Assembly: GCA_002320035.1 (NCBI GenBank)
Contig: DCJL01000025.1
Span: forward strand, 1-9,436
Direction of reading: 5' to 3'
Origin: Clostridiales bacterium UBA1701
GTDB taxonomy: Bacteria > Bacillota > Clostridia > Oscillospirales > Oscillospiraceae
DNA: 9,436 nucleotides
Shown: positions 1 through 5,291 of the stretch, one piece after another
How positions within the stretch are numbered: the first letter of the stretch is position 1
Layout of the letters: every line of letters starts with the position of its first letter
Position numbers and translations under genes: made by a program
Notes under the pieces: generated by a model
What the model was told of the DNA's origin: nothing
Seen by the model: only the letters and a program-made list of their open reading frames with translations
Database searches by the model: none

Positions 1-139
1 CGGCTTGAAAACAAGCCGTTTGGGCAAAGCGGCGTTTTGACACCGTCAAATCGCCCGGCGGAAAGCGCAGTCAAAAAAGTCCGGCATGGACTTTTTTGAC
101 AAGCTGGCGCGCTTTCCCGCGTTTTGCGGGAAAGCGCGC
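1..139. repeat. Cluster of four stem-loops, two able to refold
   Basis: Four inverted repeats lie almost end to end. They are 1-7/12-18 (7 bp, 4-nt loop), 31-41/45-55 (11 bp with one mismatch, 3-nt loop), 70-82/88-100 (13 perfect bp around GTCAAAAAAGTCC, 5-nt loop) and 107-120/126-139 (14 perfect bp around GCGCGCTTTCCCGC, 5-nt loop). Bases 58-68 (GCGGAAAGCGC) can also pair with 109-120, with one bulged C. That would enclose the third hairpin and exclude the fourth. No coding region explains these structures. A mosaic dispersed repeat or remnant mobile-element ends is the most likely reading; a regulatory leader is less likely because the gene that follows is a fragment. Confidence 0.7.
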
Positions 140-173
140 TTATGTTTGTATTTATTTCGCCGTTTTTTATATT

Positions 174-728
174 TATGTTGCATCTAAAACGATTAAGCAG
201 GCACATGACAACCTGACTAAAAACCTGCATCATGTATACGCTCTTGGGCACAGAAAAATTGCCTTCATTCACGGCGAGGCCACTGCCGTCACAAGGTCCC
301 GCCTGGCGAGCTTTCACAGGACCTGCATGGCGCTGGGCCTTCATATTCCCGGGGAATACGTCATTCCTGCCCGATACCATGACCCCAGGGCCAGCGGCCT
401 TGCCACAAGGGCCCTGCTTGCTCTGAAGGACCGGCCGGACTGCATTTTATACCCGGACGATATTTCAATTCTGGGGGGCATGACGGAAATAGAGGCCAGG
501 GGCCTCAGCGTGCCGGAGGATATAAGTATAGCCGGGTATGACGGTATCACCATGAGCAAGCTTCTCCGCCCCATGCTCACCACTCTGCATCAGGACAGCG
601 AGGCCCTCGGCTCCCATTCCGCAAGGCTTCTCATTGAAGAGATCGAATCCCCCAAAACCTATGTGCCCCAGCTTCTTGTAATTCCAGGTGAGGTTCAGAC
701 GGGAGGCACGGTGAAACGGCTGGAGTAG
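174..728 (+). pseudogene. LacI-family regulator, 5'-truncated (sugar-binding half only)
   Basis: The translation aligns by eye with the C-terminal half of LacI/GalR regulators. It shows a conserved ALGHRKIAFIHG segment, the arginine-containing loop after it, the PDCILYPDD effector-domain strand, VPEDISIAGYDG (family pattern: VPxDISVxGYDD) and the LTTLHQD segment near the end. About 150 N-terminal residues are missing, including the helix-turn-helix, the hinge and part of the first subdomain. The reading frame happens to stay open upstream to base 96, but residues before about 174 come from hairpin DNA and show no LacI similarity. Without the DNA-binding domain it cannot act as a normal repressor. 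The fragment was probably left when the hairpin-rich DNA on the left replaced the 5' end. The start given is the approximate edge of homology, not a start codon. Confidence 0.75.
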
Positions 729-752
729 TGCTGGTGTTAGTCATGTGCTCTG

Positions 753-771
753 TCGCCCGGCAGACGGGCGA
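753..771. other. Small stem-loop between regulator and transporter remnants
   Basis: TCGCCCG (753-759) pairs with CGGGCGA (765-771) around a 5-nt loop. No U-tract follows on either strand, so it is not a standard terminator. It lies 25 bases after the lacI fragment and 35 before the next start codon, so it could be a leftover intercistronic hairpin of the old operon. Confidence 0.4.
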
Positions 772-805
772 AATAATAAACCATTAAAAACGGAGAAGAT
801 CAAAA

Positions 806-913
806 GTGAAAAAGTGTGTTGCAATGCTCCTGGCGCTGATAATGCTGTTTGCCCTGTGCGCCTTCGGCCGTAAAATAATCGGAGCTGGTGTTTTCGCACC
901 CAATTCAAAGTAA
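806..913 (+). pseudogene. Substrate-binding lipoprotein remnant (signal peptide only)
   Basis: A GTG codon preceded by GGAGAAG (792-798, 7-nt spacing) opens a 35-residue frame. It starts with KK, followed by the hydrophobic run VAMLLALIMLFALCAFG, then about 14 unrelated residues and a stop. This is the usual beginning of a clostridial ABC- or TRAP-type solute-binding lipoprotein, with Cys18 in a degenerate lipobox. The mature domain is absent. Its place just after a LacI-type sensor domain suggests both once belonged to one carbohydrate-uptake locus. The break lies near 870, about 60 bases before the short inverted-repeat element. Too little remains to name the substrate. Confidence 0.55.
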
Positions 914-932
914 AAAGAAAACCTTGGGGAAA

Positions 933-997
933 ATTGAACTGCACCCCATTTGTTAGACAGTATGATATACTGAATAGCAAGTGGGGTGCAGTTCAAT
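933..997. mobile_element. 65-bp MITE-like element with IS3-type ends
   Basis: ATTGAACTGCACCCCA (933-948) and TGGGGTGCAGTTCAAT (982-997) are perfect 16-bp inverted repeats around a 33-bp core. The left end continues TTTGTTAGACA. An end of the form TGAACTGC-ACCCC followed by GTTAGACA is typical of IS3-family elements (IS150-like group) as I know them. The core contains a second palindrome, CAGTAT-GAT-ATACTG (958-972). No transposase fits between the ends, so this is either a non-autonomous derivative or a solo deletion product. No clear target-site duplication is visible. Read on the minus strand, the long hairpin is followed by TTTT and lies just after the SDR gene, so it may also serve as that gene's terminator. 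Confidence 0.6.
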
Positions 998-1027
998 GGG
1001 GTGTGGATGTTTTTATAATATCATGAT

Positions 1028-1825
1028 TCAACGCTTGTTCTTCATAAGCAGCATGTCCCCATACACAGGGGTAGGCACACTGAAGCCGCCGTGGACCGCC
1101 AGCACCTGGCCGGTGGTATATTCGGAGCAGGCAAAATACAAAACTGCGTCTGCCACCTCCTGTGGCTCGCCTATGCGGCGAATGGGAGTGTGCTTAAGAA
1201 AAAATTCCTGAAACTCGGGACTGAGATTGTTTTTGACCGCCTCGGTTGCTGTCATGCCGGGACATACGGCGTTGCAGGTGACGTTAAACGCGGCGGCCTG
1301 AGTGGCGATTATTTTGGTCAGATGGATAATGGCGGCCTTGGAGCTGCCGTAGGCCAGTTGGCTCACGTCTGGAATAAGCCCGGCTACGGAGCCGATATTT
1401 ATAATTGTGCCGGACTTCTGCCTGCACATGGCTTTTGTGAGCGCCCGCTGTGAAGCGAGAAATACGGTGCCCATGTGGGCGTCCATATAGCGGATGAAGC
1501 GCTCGTAATTGGTGTCAAAAATGGTTTTGTCGTCCACAGGGCTGGTGCCGCCGAAATTGTTGACCAGAATGTCTATGCGGCCCTCGTCTTTTACAACGTC
1601 GTCTACCATCGCCACAATGCTGGCCCTGTCATAGGCCTCAAAATAGACAGTCTTTACATCCAGCCCCCGCAGTCTCAGAGCCTCAGCCTTCTCCCGGCCA
1701 AGCGAAATGTTGCGGCAGGCCATGTAAACCCGCGCACCCTCTGCGGCAAGCGTTTCCACGCAGGCATAGCCTATGCCCCGGGTGGAAGCGGTTACAATGG
1801 CGATTTTTCCTTCGAGTTTTTTCAT
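1028..1825 (-). CDS. SDR oxidoreductase, 7-alpha-hydroxysteroid dehydrogenase-like
   Basis: A 265-aa classical short-chain dehydrogenase/reductase. The N-terminal Rossmann segment has the cofactor motif TASTRGIG (12-19). The Arg at position 17 is typical of NADP(H)-preferring members. NNFGG is at 89-93, the catalytic Ser is S146, and Tyr/Lys are Y159 and K163 in YGSSK. The PG motif is at 189-190. From memory, the closest match is clostridial bile-acid 7-alpha-HSDH: that group shares MK-LEGK-AIVT-STRGIG, DILVNN-GGT, the PD-S-AY-SK stretch and a GGF ending. Such enzymes oxidise the 7-alpha-hydroxyl of cholate or chenodeoxycholate in the cytoplasm; the substrate here is inference. The canonical tetrad Asn aligns with His117, which is unusual. 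I chose the ATG at 1825 because AAAGGAG (1831-1837) lies 5 nt before it; the frame is open further upstream but lacks an RBS. It stands alone, so regulation is unknown. Confidence 0.85.
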   Translation of the reverse strand: MKKLEGKIAIVTASTRGIGYACVETLAAEGARVYMACRNISLGREKAEALRLRGLDVKTVYFEAYDRASIVAMVDDVVKDEGRIDILVNNFGGTSPVDDKTIFDTNYERFIRYMDAHMGTVFLASQRALTKAMCRQKSGTIINIGSVAGLIPDVSQLAYGSSKAAIIHLTKIIATQAAAFNVTCNAVCPGMTATEAVKNNLSPEFQEFFLKHTPIRRIGEPQEVADAVLYFACSEYTTGQVLAVHGGFSVPTPVYGDMLLMKNKR

Positions 1826-1830
1826 GGTTT

Positions 1831-1837
1831 CTCCTTT
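1831..1837 (-). promoter_or_regulatory. RBS fixing the SDR start
   Basis: AAAGGAG on the minus strand, 5 nt before the ATG at 1825. It decides against the upstream in-frame ATGs, which would add 23 residues without SDR character. Confidence 0.8.
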
Positions 1838-1864
1838 CATATTCATGCCGATAAAAATTAAAAA

Positions 1865-1886
1865 CCGCGGTATATGGGGGCCGCGG
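1865..1886. promoter_or_regulatory. CCGCGG inverted repeat in the SDR leader
   Basis: CCGCGG occurs at 1865-1870 and 1881-1886 with 10 bases between, about 40 bases before the SDR start. Each half is itself palindromic, so the pair is both direct and inverted. The spacer holds TATATG (minus strand CATATA), a possible -10, with TTGAAA (minus strand, 1896-1901) at a poor 19-nt spacing. It may be an operator or a leader hairpin; the evidence is only the symmetry and position. Confidence 0.35.
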
Positions 1887-1899
1887 CGCGGCAAATTTC

Positions 1900-1936
1900 A
1901 AAAAAACAGCCGCTTAATCTTGCGAAAAAGCGGCTG
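1900..1936 (-). terminator. Rho-independent terminator of tRNA-Gly
   Basis: On the minus strand CAGCCGCTT (1928-1936) pairs with AAGCGGCTG (1907-1915), followed by seven T (1900-1906). It begins 3 bases after the tRNA's CCA end and separates tRNA transcription from the SDR gene downstream. Confidence 0.9.
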
Positions 1937-1939
1937 AAA

Positions 1940-2013
1940 TGGAGCGGATGATGGGAGTCGAACCCACCTTATCGGCTTGGGAAGCCGAAGTTCTACCGAT
2001 AAACTACATCCGC
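1940..2013 (-). tRNA. tRNA-Gly(CCC)
   Basis: A full cloverleaf is visible. The acceptor stem is GCGGATG (2007-2013) with CATCCGC (1944-1950), with discriminator T and an encoded CCA (1940-1942). The D-arm stem is GTTT/GAAC. The anticodon stem TCGGC/GCCGA encloses loop TTCCCAA with anticodon CCC (1979-1981). The T-arm is GTGGG-TTCGACT-CCCAT. CCC reads GGG glycine codons. It stands alone, with its own promoter and terminator. Confidence 0.96.
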
Positions 2014-2023
2014 GAGCATTGGC

Positions 2024-2052
2024 AGTATAACACGGCGGAGAAAAAAATACAA
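2024..2052 (-). promoter_or_regulatory. Sigma-A-type promoter of tRNA-Gly
   Basis: On the minus strand, TTGTAT (-35, 2047-2052), a 17-nt spacer and TATACT (-10, 2024-2029) end 10 bases before the mature tRNA 5' end. A short 5' leader is therefore expected. Confidence 0.8.
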
Positions 2053-2224
2053 TACCCGGAAACGATTTTTTTTCATGGCTCCATCTTTCGCCAGACTGTG
2101 CGGAGCGGGGAGATTATGCTCTTGACAGGCCGCTTCGGGATGATGGAGAGCGAATGAGCGCGCGCTGCCGCCCGCTGGATTCCCGGGGAGGCCATATTTT
2201 TTGTGGATTTTTACCCCTTGCGTC

Positions 2225-2233
2225 TGTTATAAT
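2225..2233 (+). promoter_or_regulatory. Extended -10 promoter of the lipoprotein gene
   Basis: TGTTATAAT: a perfect TATAAT (2228-2233) with an upstream TG, about 47 bases before the lipoprotein start. No good -35 is seen at 16-18 nt, consistent with extended -10 recognition. AGGAGAGG (2247-2254) follows but lies too far from the chosen ATG to be its main RBS. Confidence 0.6.
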
Positions 2234-2279
2234 TAAAAAAACTGTGAGGAGAGGCAGCGGGAAGCCGCGAGATGGAAAA

Positions 2280-3164
2280 ATGACGATACGAAAAATAGGC
2301 GCCTTGCTTCTGACCCTTTCCATGGCGCTGTGCCTTTGTGCCTGCGCGGAAGAGGAGCCGAACGCGGGCAAATATATCTGCACCGGCGCCTCAGCCCTTG
2401 GCGTGGAGAGCCGTGCGGAAATGCTGTTCCCCAAGGGAGCCCTGCTGGAGCTGGGCTCCGGGGGCAAGGGCTGCATCACGCTCAACGGCGAGAGCGGCAC
2501 GTTGAGCTGGAGCCTTGACGGGGGGGCCCTGAGGATAGAGACCGGGGGAACGGTCTCCTCCGGACGGCTTGAAAACGGAATCATAGACCTTGCGCTGCCC
2601 GGCGGCGTTACGCTTCACTTTGAAAAAGAGGAAGCAGCCGCCCCGGCGGAAAGCACCGCTCCGGCCATTCCCTTTGAGGGAGATTTATACGGCTGGTGGA
2701 GCGTAGAAAATGGAGAGGGTCAATGGAGCGCTATGGACGGCCTCTGGTATGACTGCTGCGCCGAGCTCTGCGCGGACGGCGCCGGCGGCGCGCTGCTGCG
2801 TTTCTGGGACGAGGACGGCTCCCGGGAAAAACCCATGGCGGAGGTGAATTTCTCCATAGACGGAAACGGTGTCCTGACGAGTCTGGGGGGATACTTCTGG
2901 CAGAGCGATATTCAGGCGGGGGAATGGATACTGGATCCGGAGCGCAGTCCGTTTGAGGACATGCTCTGCCTGGAAAACGGTCGCTATCAGGGGGCTGAGG
3001 GCAGCTATGACTATCGATTTTATCTCCGGCCCTGGGGCCGTTTCTGGGACGATGTGGAGGCGGCAGAGCCGGAGATGCTGCCGTATTTTTATGACGATTG
3101 GTATCTGCCTCTCGCTGATTCCGGTGCGCCCATGCCCGATGAGATTGCACCGGATGAGGACTGA
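2280..3164 (+). CDS. Putative lipoprotein of unknown function
   Basis: A 294-aa predicted lipoprotein. Residues 1-22 are a signal peptide: RK, a hydrophobic core, then LCAC with Cys22 as the likely lipidated residue, giving a mature AEEEPN start outside the membrane. The body appears to have two beta-rich parts. Residues 30-115 carry short strand-turn patterns (GKGCITLNGESGTLSWSLDG, ending GGVTLHFEKEE). Residues 130-265 are rich in Trp, Tyr and Asp and start with GDLYGWW. An Ala/Pro/Glu linker (117-130) separates them, and the tail is acidic (ends DEIAPDED). Small lipocalin-like folds of this sort are frequent in Oscillospiraceae surface lipoproteins, but I recognise no named family or active site. 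I chose the ATG at 2280 because the signal peptide begins there; its RBS is weak (GATGG just upstream). The longer frame from 2154 would bury the signal peptide. Confidence 0.8.
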   Translation: MTIRKIGALLLTLSMALCLCACAEEEPNAGKYICTGASALGVESRAEMLFPKGALLELGSGGKGCITLNGESGTLSWSLDGGALRIETGGTVSSGRLENGIIDLALPGGVTLHFEKEEAAAPAESTAPAIPFEGDLYGWWSVENGEGQWSAMDGLWYDCCAELCADGAGGALLRFWDEDGSREKPMAEVNFSIDGNGVLTSLGGYFWQSDIQAGEWILDPERSPFEDMLCLENGRYQGAEGSYDYRFYLRPWGRFWDDVEAAEPEMLPYFYDDWYLPLADSGAPMPDEIAPDED

Positions 3165-3195
3165 ACGCCGCGGCGCGAAAGAGAGGAAGCAAAAC

Positions 3196-3224
3196 TTGAA
3201 TATGCTTCTGCCCTGTGATAAAAT
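3196..3224 (+). promoter_or_regulatory. Sigma-A-type promoter of azlCD
   Basis: TTGAAT (3196-3201), a 17-nt spacer and TAAAAT (3219-3224) lie 35 bases before the azlC start. The predicted leader is about 30 nt, too short for a riboswitch or T-box. No T-box sequence is seen upstream. Confidence 0.65.
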
Positions 3225-3259
3225 TAAAAAATATTTTGCAAGATTACAGGAGAGAGCAT

Positions 3260-3970
3260 ATGCAGAAAACAGTCGTGCGCCGCAGGGCTTTGGCGGCGGC
3301 TTTTCCCTATACGGTGCCCATTTTTGCGGGATTCTGGTTCATCGGCCTTGCGTATGGGGTCTATATGAACGTTTCCGGCTTCAGCTTCTGGTATCCGCTC
3401 CTGATGAGCATGACCATATACGGCGGCTCGCTGGAATTTCTGACGGTTTCCATGCTGCTCAGCCCTTTCGCCCCGGTGCAGACGCTGCTGGTGGCCCTGA
3501 TGGTTCAGGCGAGGCATCTGTTTTATGGCATATCCATGCTGGATAAATACAGGGGACTTGGCTGGAAAAAATATTATCTTATCTTTGGCATGTGCGACGA
3601 GAGCTTTTCCATAAACTACTCCGCCAAAATTCCTGAGGAGGTGGACCGGGGCTGGTTCATGTTCTTCGTCACGCTGCTTAACCAGCTTTACTGGGTCAGC
3701 GGCGCTGCCGTCGGCGGACTGCTGGGCGGGATTATCTCCTTTGACACGAAGGGGCTGGACTTTGTGCTGACGGCAATGTTTGTCGTTTTCTTTGTTGACC
3801 AATGGCTCAGGGAAGAGCGGCACTACACTGCGGTCATAGGCGTCGGCTCGTCGCTGCTGTGTCTGATATTTTTTGGGCCTGAGGGCTTTATGATTCCCGC
3901 CATGGTCTGCATTTTGGCCCTGCTGACACTTTTCAGGGGGCCTGTTGAAAGGGCGGGTGGCCTGGCATGA
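3260..3970 (+). CDS. azlC: AzlC-family branched-chain amino acid exporter, large subunit
   Basis: A 236-aa polytopic membrane protein of the AzlC (LIV-E) family, which with AzlD exports branched-chain amino acids and analogues such as azaleucine across the cytoplasmic membrane. Family features include an N-terminal segment reading PYTVPIFAGFWFIGLAYG, a small-residue motif YGGSLEFL near 54-61, the ARHLFYGISM signature at 84-93 (family form: LRHxLYGxS), and CDESFSINY at 112-120 where the family has a DE(S/T)F motif. Hydrophobic segments occur at about 14-34, 42-67, 70-82, 132-157, 167-182 and 190-226, matching the family. Length is normal. The start is ATG 3260, with AGGAG (3248-3252) 7 nt upstream. 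Its stop overlaps azlD (ATGA), so the two are translationally coupled. The export role is family knowledge; the actual substrate is inferred. Confidence 0.93.
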   Translation: MQKTVVRRRALAAAFPYTVPIFAGFWFIGLAYGVYMNVSGFSFWYPLLMSMTIYGGSLEFLTVSMLLSPFAPVQTLLVALMVQARHLFYGISMLDKYRGLGWKKYYLIFGMCDESFSINYSAKIPEEVDRGWFMFFVTLLNQLYWVSGAAVGGLLGGIISFDTKGLDFVLTAMFVVFFVDQWLREERHYTAVIGVGSSLLCLIFFGPEGFMIPAMVCILALLTLFRGPVERAGGLA

Positions 3971-4293
3971 CGCTTACGCAGCAGGTTATTACCGTCGCCA
4001 TGTGCGTCCTGGGCACCATGGCCACACGGTTTTTGCCCTTTATCATATTTTCCGACAAGCGCCCCACGCCAAAATATGTGCACTATCTGGGCAAGGCCCT
4101 GCCGGCGGCAGTTTTCGGGCTGCTGGTGGTATACTGCCTGAAAGGCGTGAGCGTTTTTTCCGGCAGCCACGGCTTGCCGGAACTGATCGCCGTCGCCGTC
4201 ACGGCGGCGCTCCATATCTGGAAAAAGAACATGATGCTCTCCATCGTCGGCGGTACCGCCTGCTACATGCTGCTGGTGCAGCTTGTGTTCTGA
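3967..4293 (+). CDS. azlD: AzlD-family exporter small subunit
   Basis: A 108-aa small membrane protein of the AzlD family, the obligate partner of AzlC. It has about four hydrophobic segments (roughly 7-27, 43-60, 70-86 and 91-108). The pattern TRFLPF near 20-25 and YLGKALPAAVFGLLVVY in the middle is typical of the family (ALPxAV motif). The ATG at 3967 overlaps the azlC stop by four bases, and a strong terminator follows 6 bases after its own stop, so azlCD forms a complete two-gene operon. Length is standard (100-110 aa). No regulator gene (Lrp/AsnC-type azlB) is adjacent, so control is not visible. Confidence 0.92.
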   Translation: MTLTQQVITVAMCVLGTMATRFLPFIIFSDKRPTPKYVHYLGKALPAAVFGLLVVYCLKGVSVFSGSHGLPELIAVAVTAALHIWKKNMMLSIVGGTACYMLLVQLVF

Positions 4294-4298
4294 AAAGC

Positions 4299-4337
4299 AA
4301 ACCTCCTGCCCTGAGAGAAAAAGGGCAGGAGGTTTTT
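4299..4337 (+). terminator. Rho-independent terminator after azlD
   Basis: AAACCTCCTGCCC (4299-4311) pairs perfectly over 13 bp with GGGCAGGAGGTTT (4323-4335), with an 11-nt loop and a T-run (4333-4337). It lies between the convergent azlD and DUF364 genes. The minus strand continues TTTGCTTTTC, so it may also work from the right. Confidence 0.93.
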
Positions 4338-4373
4338 CACTTTATAAAAACATCGAAAAAATTCTTTGCCCCG

Positions 4374-4416
4374 CTCGGGATGACAGGAGAAAGGCCCGGA
4401 ATGACAGCGGAAAACC
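4374..4416. repeat. Dispersed-repeat fragment (GTCATTCCG-type), two imperfect units
   Basis: CGGGATGACAG (4376-4386) and CGGAATGACAG (4397-4407) are 21 bases apart, and the two 21-bp units match at 16 of 21 positions. Read on the minus strand, the stretch gives GTCATCCCGAGCGGGGCAAA and then GAATTTTTTC. This resembles the common dispersed repeat GTCATTCTGAGCGAAGC followed by GAATCT, seen in intergenic regions of many bacterial genomes. It lies just after the stop of the minus-strand gene. Confidence 0.5.
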
Positions 4417-4417
4417 C

Positions 4418-5158
4418 TTATTTTGCCAGCATAAAGGGCTTCCCGAAGGGATAGGGTGAGCCGTCCCGCGCCTGGGCGGCGTGGGCGCGCATTCCGTCCG
4501 GATCCGTGATGACGAGGCCCGCGAGCCTGTCGATCCCAAGCTCCAGAAGTGCGGGACACATGGGCGTTGAGGGGCCGGTAACCACCGTATAGGCATCCCG
4601 GCACAGCTCGAGAAGCCGGGGCAGGGTTTTGTTCACAAGAGAGCTGCCGGTTATAAGCACGATGTCGCAGCGGGGCAGAAGGTATTCACAGGCGGAGTCC
4701 GGATAGTCCCCGGGATGAGGGTGCTTTTCCATAATGTGCACCGCGGCGGACTGGCTGTACATCTCTTCCGGGCCGTGGAGATGGCCGATCAGGCCCACGG
4801 TTTTGCCCCGGAAATCAAGGCCGGCGGTATAAAATGTCTCAAAGGGCAGATAGCAGCCCAGCCTCTCCATACGCTCCTCTGTGTTATACCAGGCGTTTGC
4901 CGACGCAAGGCCCATTCCTGCTTCTACGAAATTCCAGCTCTTTGCCGCCTCCGCCGCCTCCTTCAGAAAAAGCCCCTCGAAGCCGGCGGGGAAAAGCGGC
5001 GGGACGCTGTCTCCCTCGGTGGTCATGGCAATACCAAGGCGGCGATCTGTTTCGGCGAGCGACCAGCGGGAATAGCCCGCCGCGGCTCTGATTCTGCCGC
5101 CGCTTTCGTCCATACCGGCAGTCAGCGCGTCATAAATGGCAAAAAAGTCCTTTTTCAT
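4418..5158 (-). CDS. DUF4213/DUF364 protein (putative heavy-metal chelation family)
   Basis: A 246-aa soluble protein. Residues 1-95 resemble the DUF4213 enolase-N-terminal-like domain, including the ASANAWYN stretch at 85-92. Residues 105-240 resemble DUF364, a Rossmann-like domain: GKTVGLIGHL at 118-126, CDIVLITGSSLVNKTL at 164-179, and GPSTPMCPALLELGID at 195-210, where the family has its conserved GPSTP. The family is named for putative metal chelation and often sits beside metal or cofactor transport genes. No member's reaction is known to me with confidence, and no such transporter is in view here. I chose the ATG at 5158 because GGAGGG (5168-5173) lies 9 nt before it; the open frame further upstream overlaps the divergent promoter region. 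It is transcribed alone, away from the pdaB-like gene. Cytoplasmic: no signal peptide or membrane segment. Confidence 0.82.
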   Translation of the reverse strand: MKKDFFAIYDALTAGMDESGGRIRAAAGYSRWSLAETDRRLGIAMTTEGDSVPPLFPAGFEGLFLKEAAEAAKSWNFVEAGMGLASANAWYNTEERMERLGCYLPFETFYTAGLDFRGKTVGLIGHLHGPEEMYSQSAAVHIMEKHPHPGDYPDSACEYLLPRCDIVLITGSSLVNKTLPRLLELCRDAYTVVTGPSTPMCPALLELGIDRLAGLVITDPDGMRAHAAQARDGSPYPFGKPFMLAK

Positions 5159-5167
5159 CAGGCAAAG

Positions 5168-5197
5168 CCCTCCGTTTTTTGTTATCGGCTCATTATA
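5168..5197 (-). promoter_or_regulatory. RBS and -10 of the DUF364 gene
   Basis: On the minus strand a perfect TATAAT (5192-5197) is followed by GGAGGG (5168-5173) 9 nt before the ATG at 5158. The -35 is weak (TTTCCC at 17 nt). The site is back-to-back with the deacetylase promoter about 45 bases to the right. Confidence 0.55.
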
Positions 5198-5243
5198 CCG
5201 CTTTTCCGGCCATGGGGAAAGAGGGAAGATTTTTTCCCGGATA

Positions 5244-5270
5244 ATATTGTCCCATGCGCCGCCATAGTAT
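5244..5270 (+). promoter_or_regulatory. Sporulation-sigma-like promoter (sigma-E/G type) of pdaB-like gene
   Basis: ATATT (5244-5248), a 14-nt spacer and CATAGTAT (5263-5270) resemble the Bacillus sigma-E pattern (ATATT, 14 nt, CATACAAT); CATAGTA also fits sigma-G -10 elements (CATnnTA). No sigma-A pair with good spacing is seen. The gene it precedes is a sporulation-type deacetylase, which raises its credibility. The leader would be only about 15 nt. Confidence 0.45.
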
Positions 5271-5291
5271 GTACCAAAAGGAGTGATGAGC

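Noticed and set aside
96..173. Open frame extending the lacI fragment to an ATG at 96
   Set aside because: This ATG lies within the third hairpin and the translated residues show no LacI similarity; the frame is open by chance.
1940..2013. tRNA-Gly 3' end as an integrase attachment site, given the decayed locus nearby
   Set aside because: I found no second copy of the tRNA 3' sequence in the window and no integrase gene, and the tRNA terminator is intact.
2115..2156. Possible 13-codon small ORF after GGGGAG, upstream of the lipoprotein
   Set aside because: Spacing from the putative RBS is only about 3 nt, no promoter with a fitting -10 precedes it, and nothing suggests a leader peptide.
3165..3180. 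CCGCGGCGCG shared between 1881-1890 and the lipoprotein 3' end (about 3168-3177), with a partial match at 9301
   Set aside because: The match is only 8-10 bases of pure G/C in a GC-rich genome and has no consistent relation to genes.
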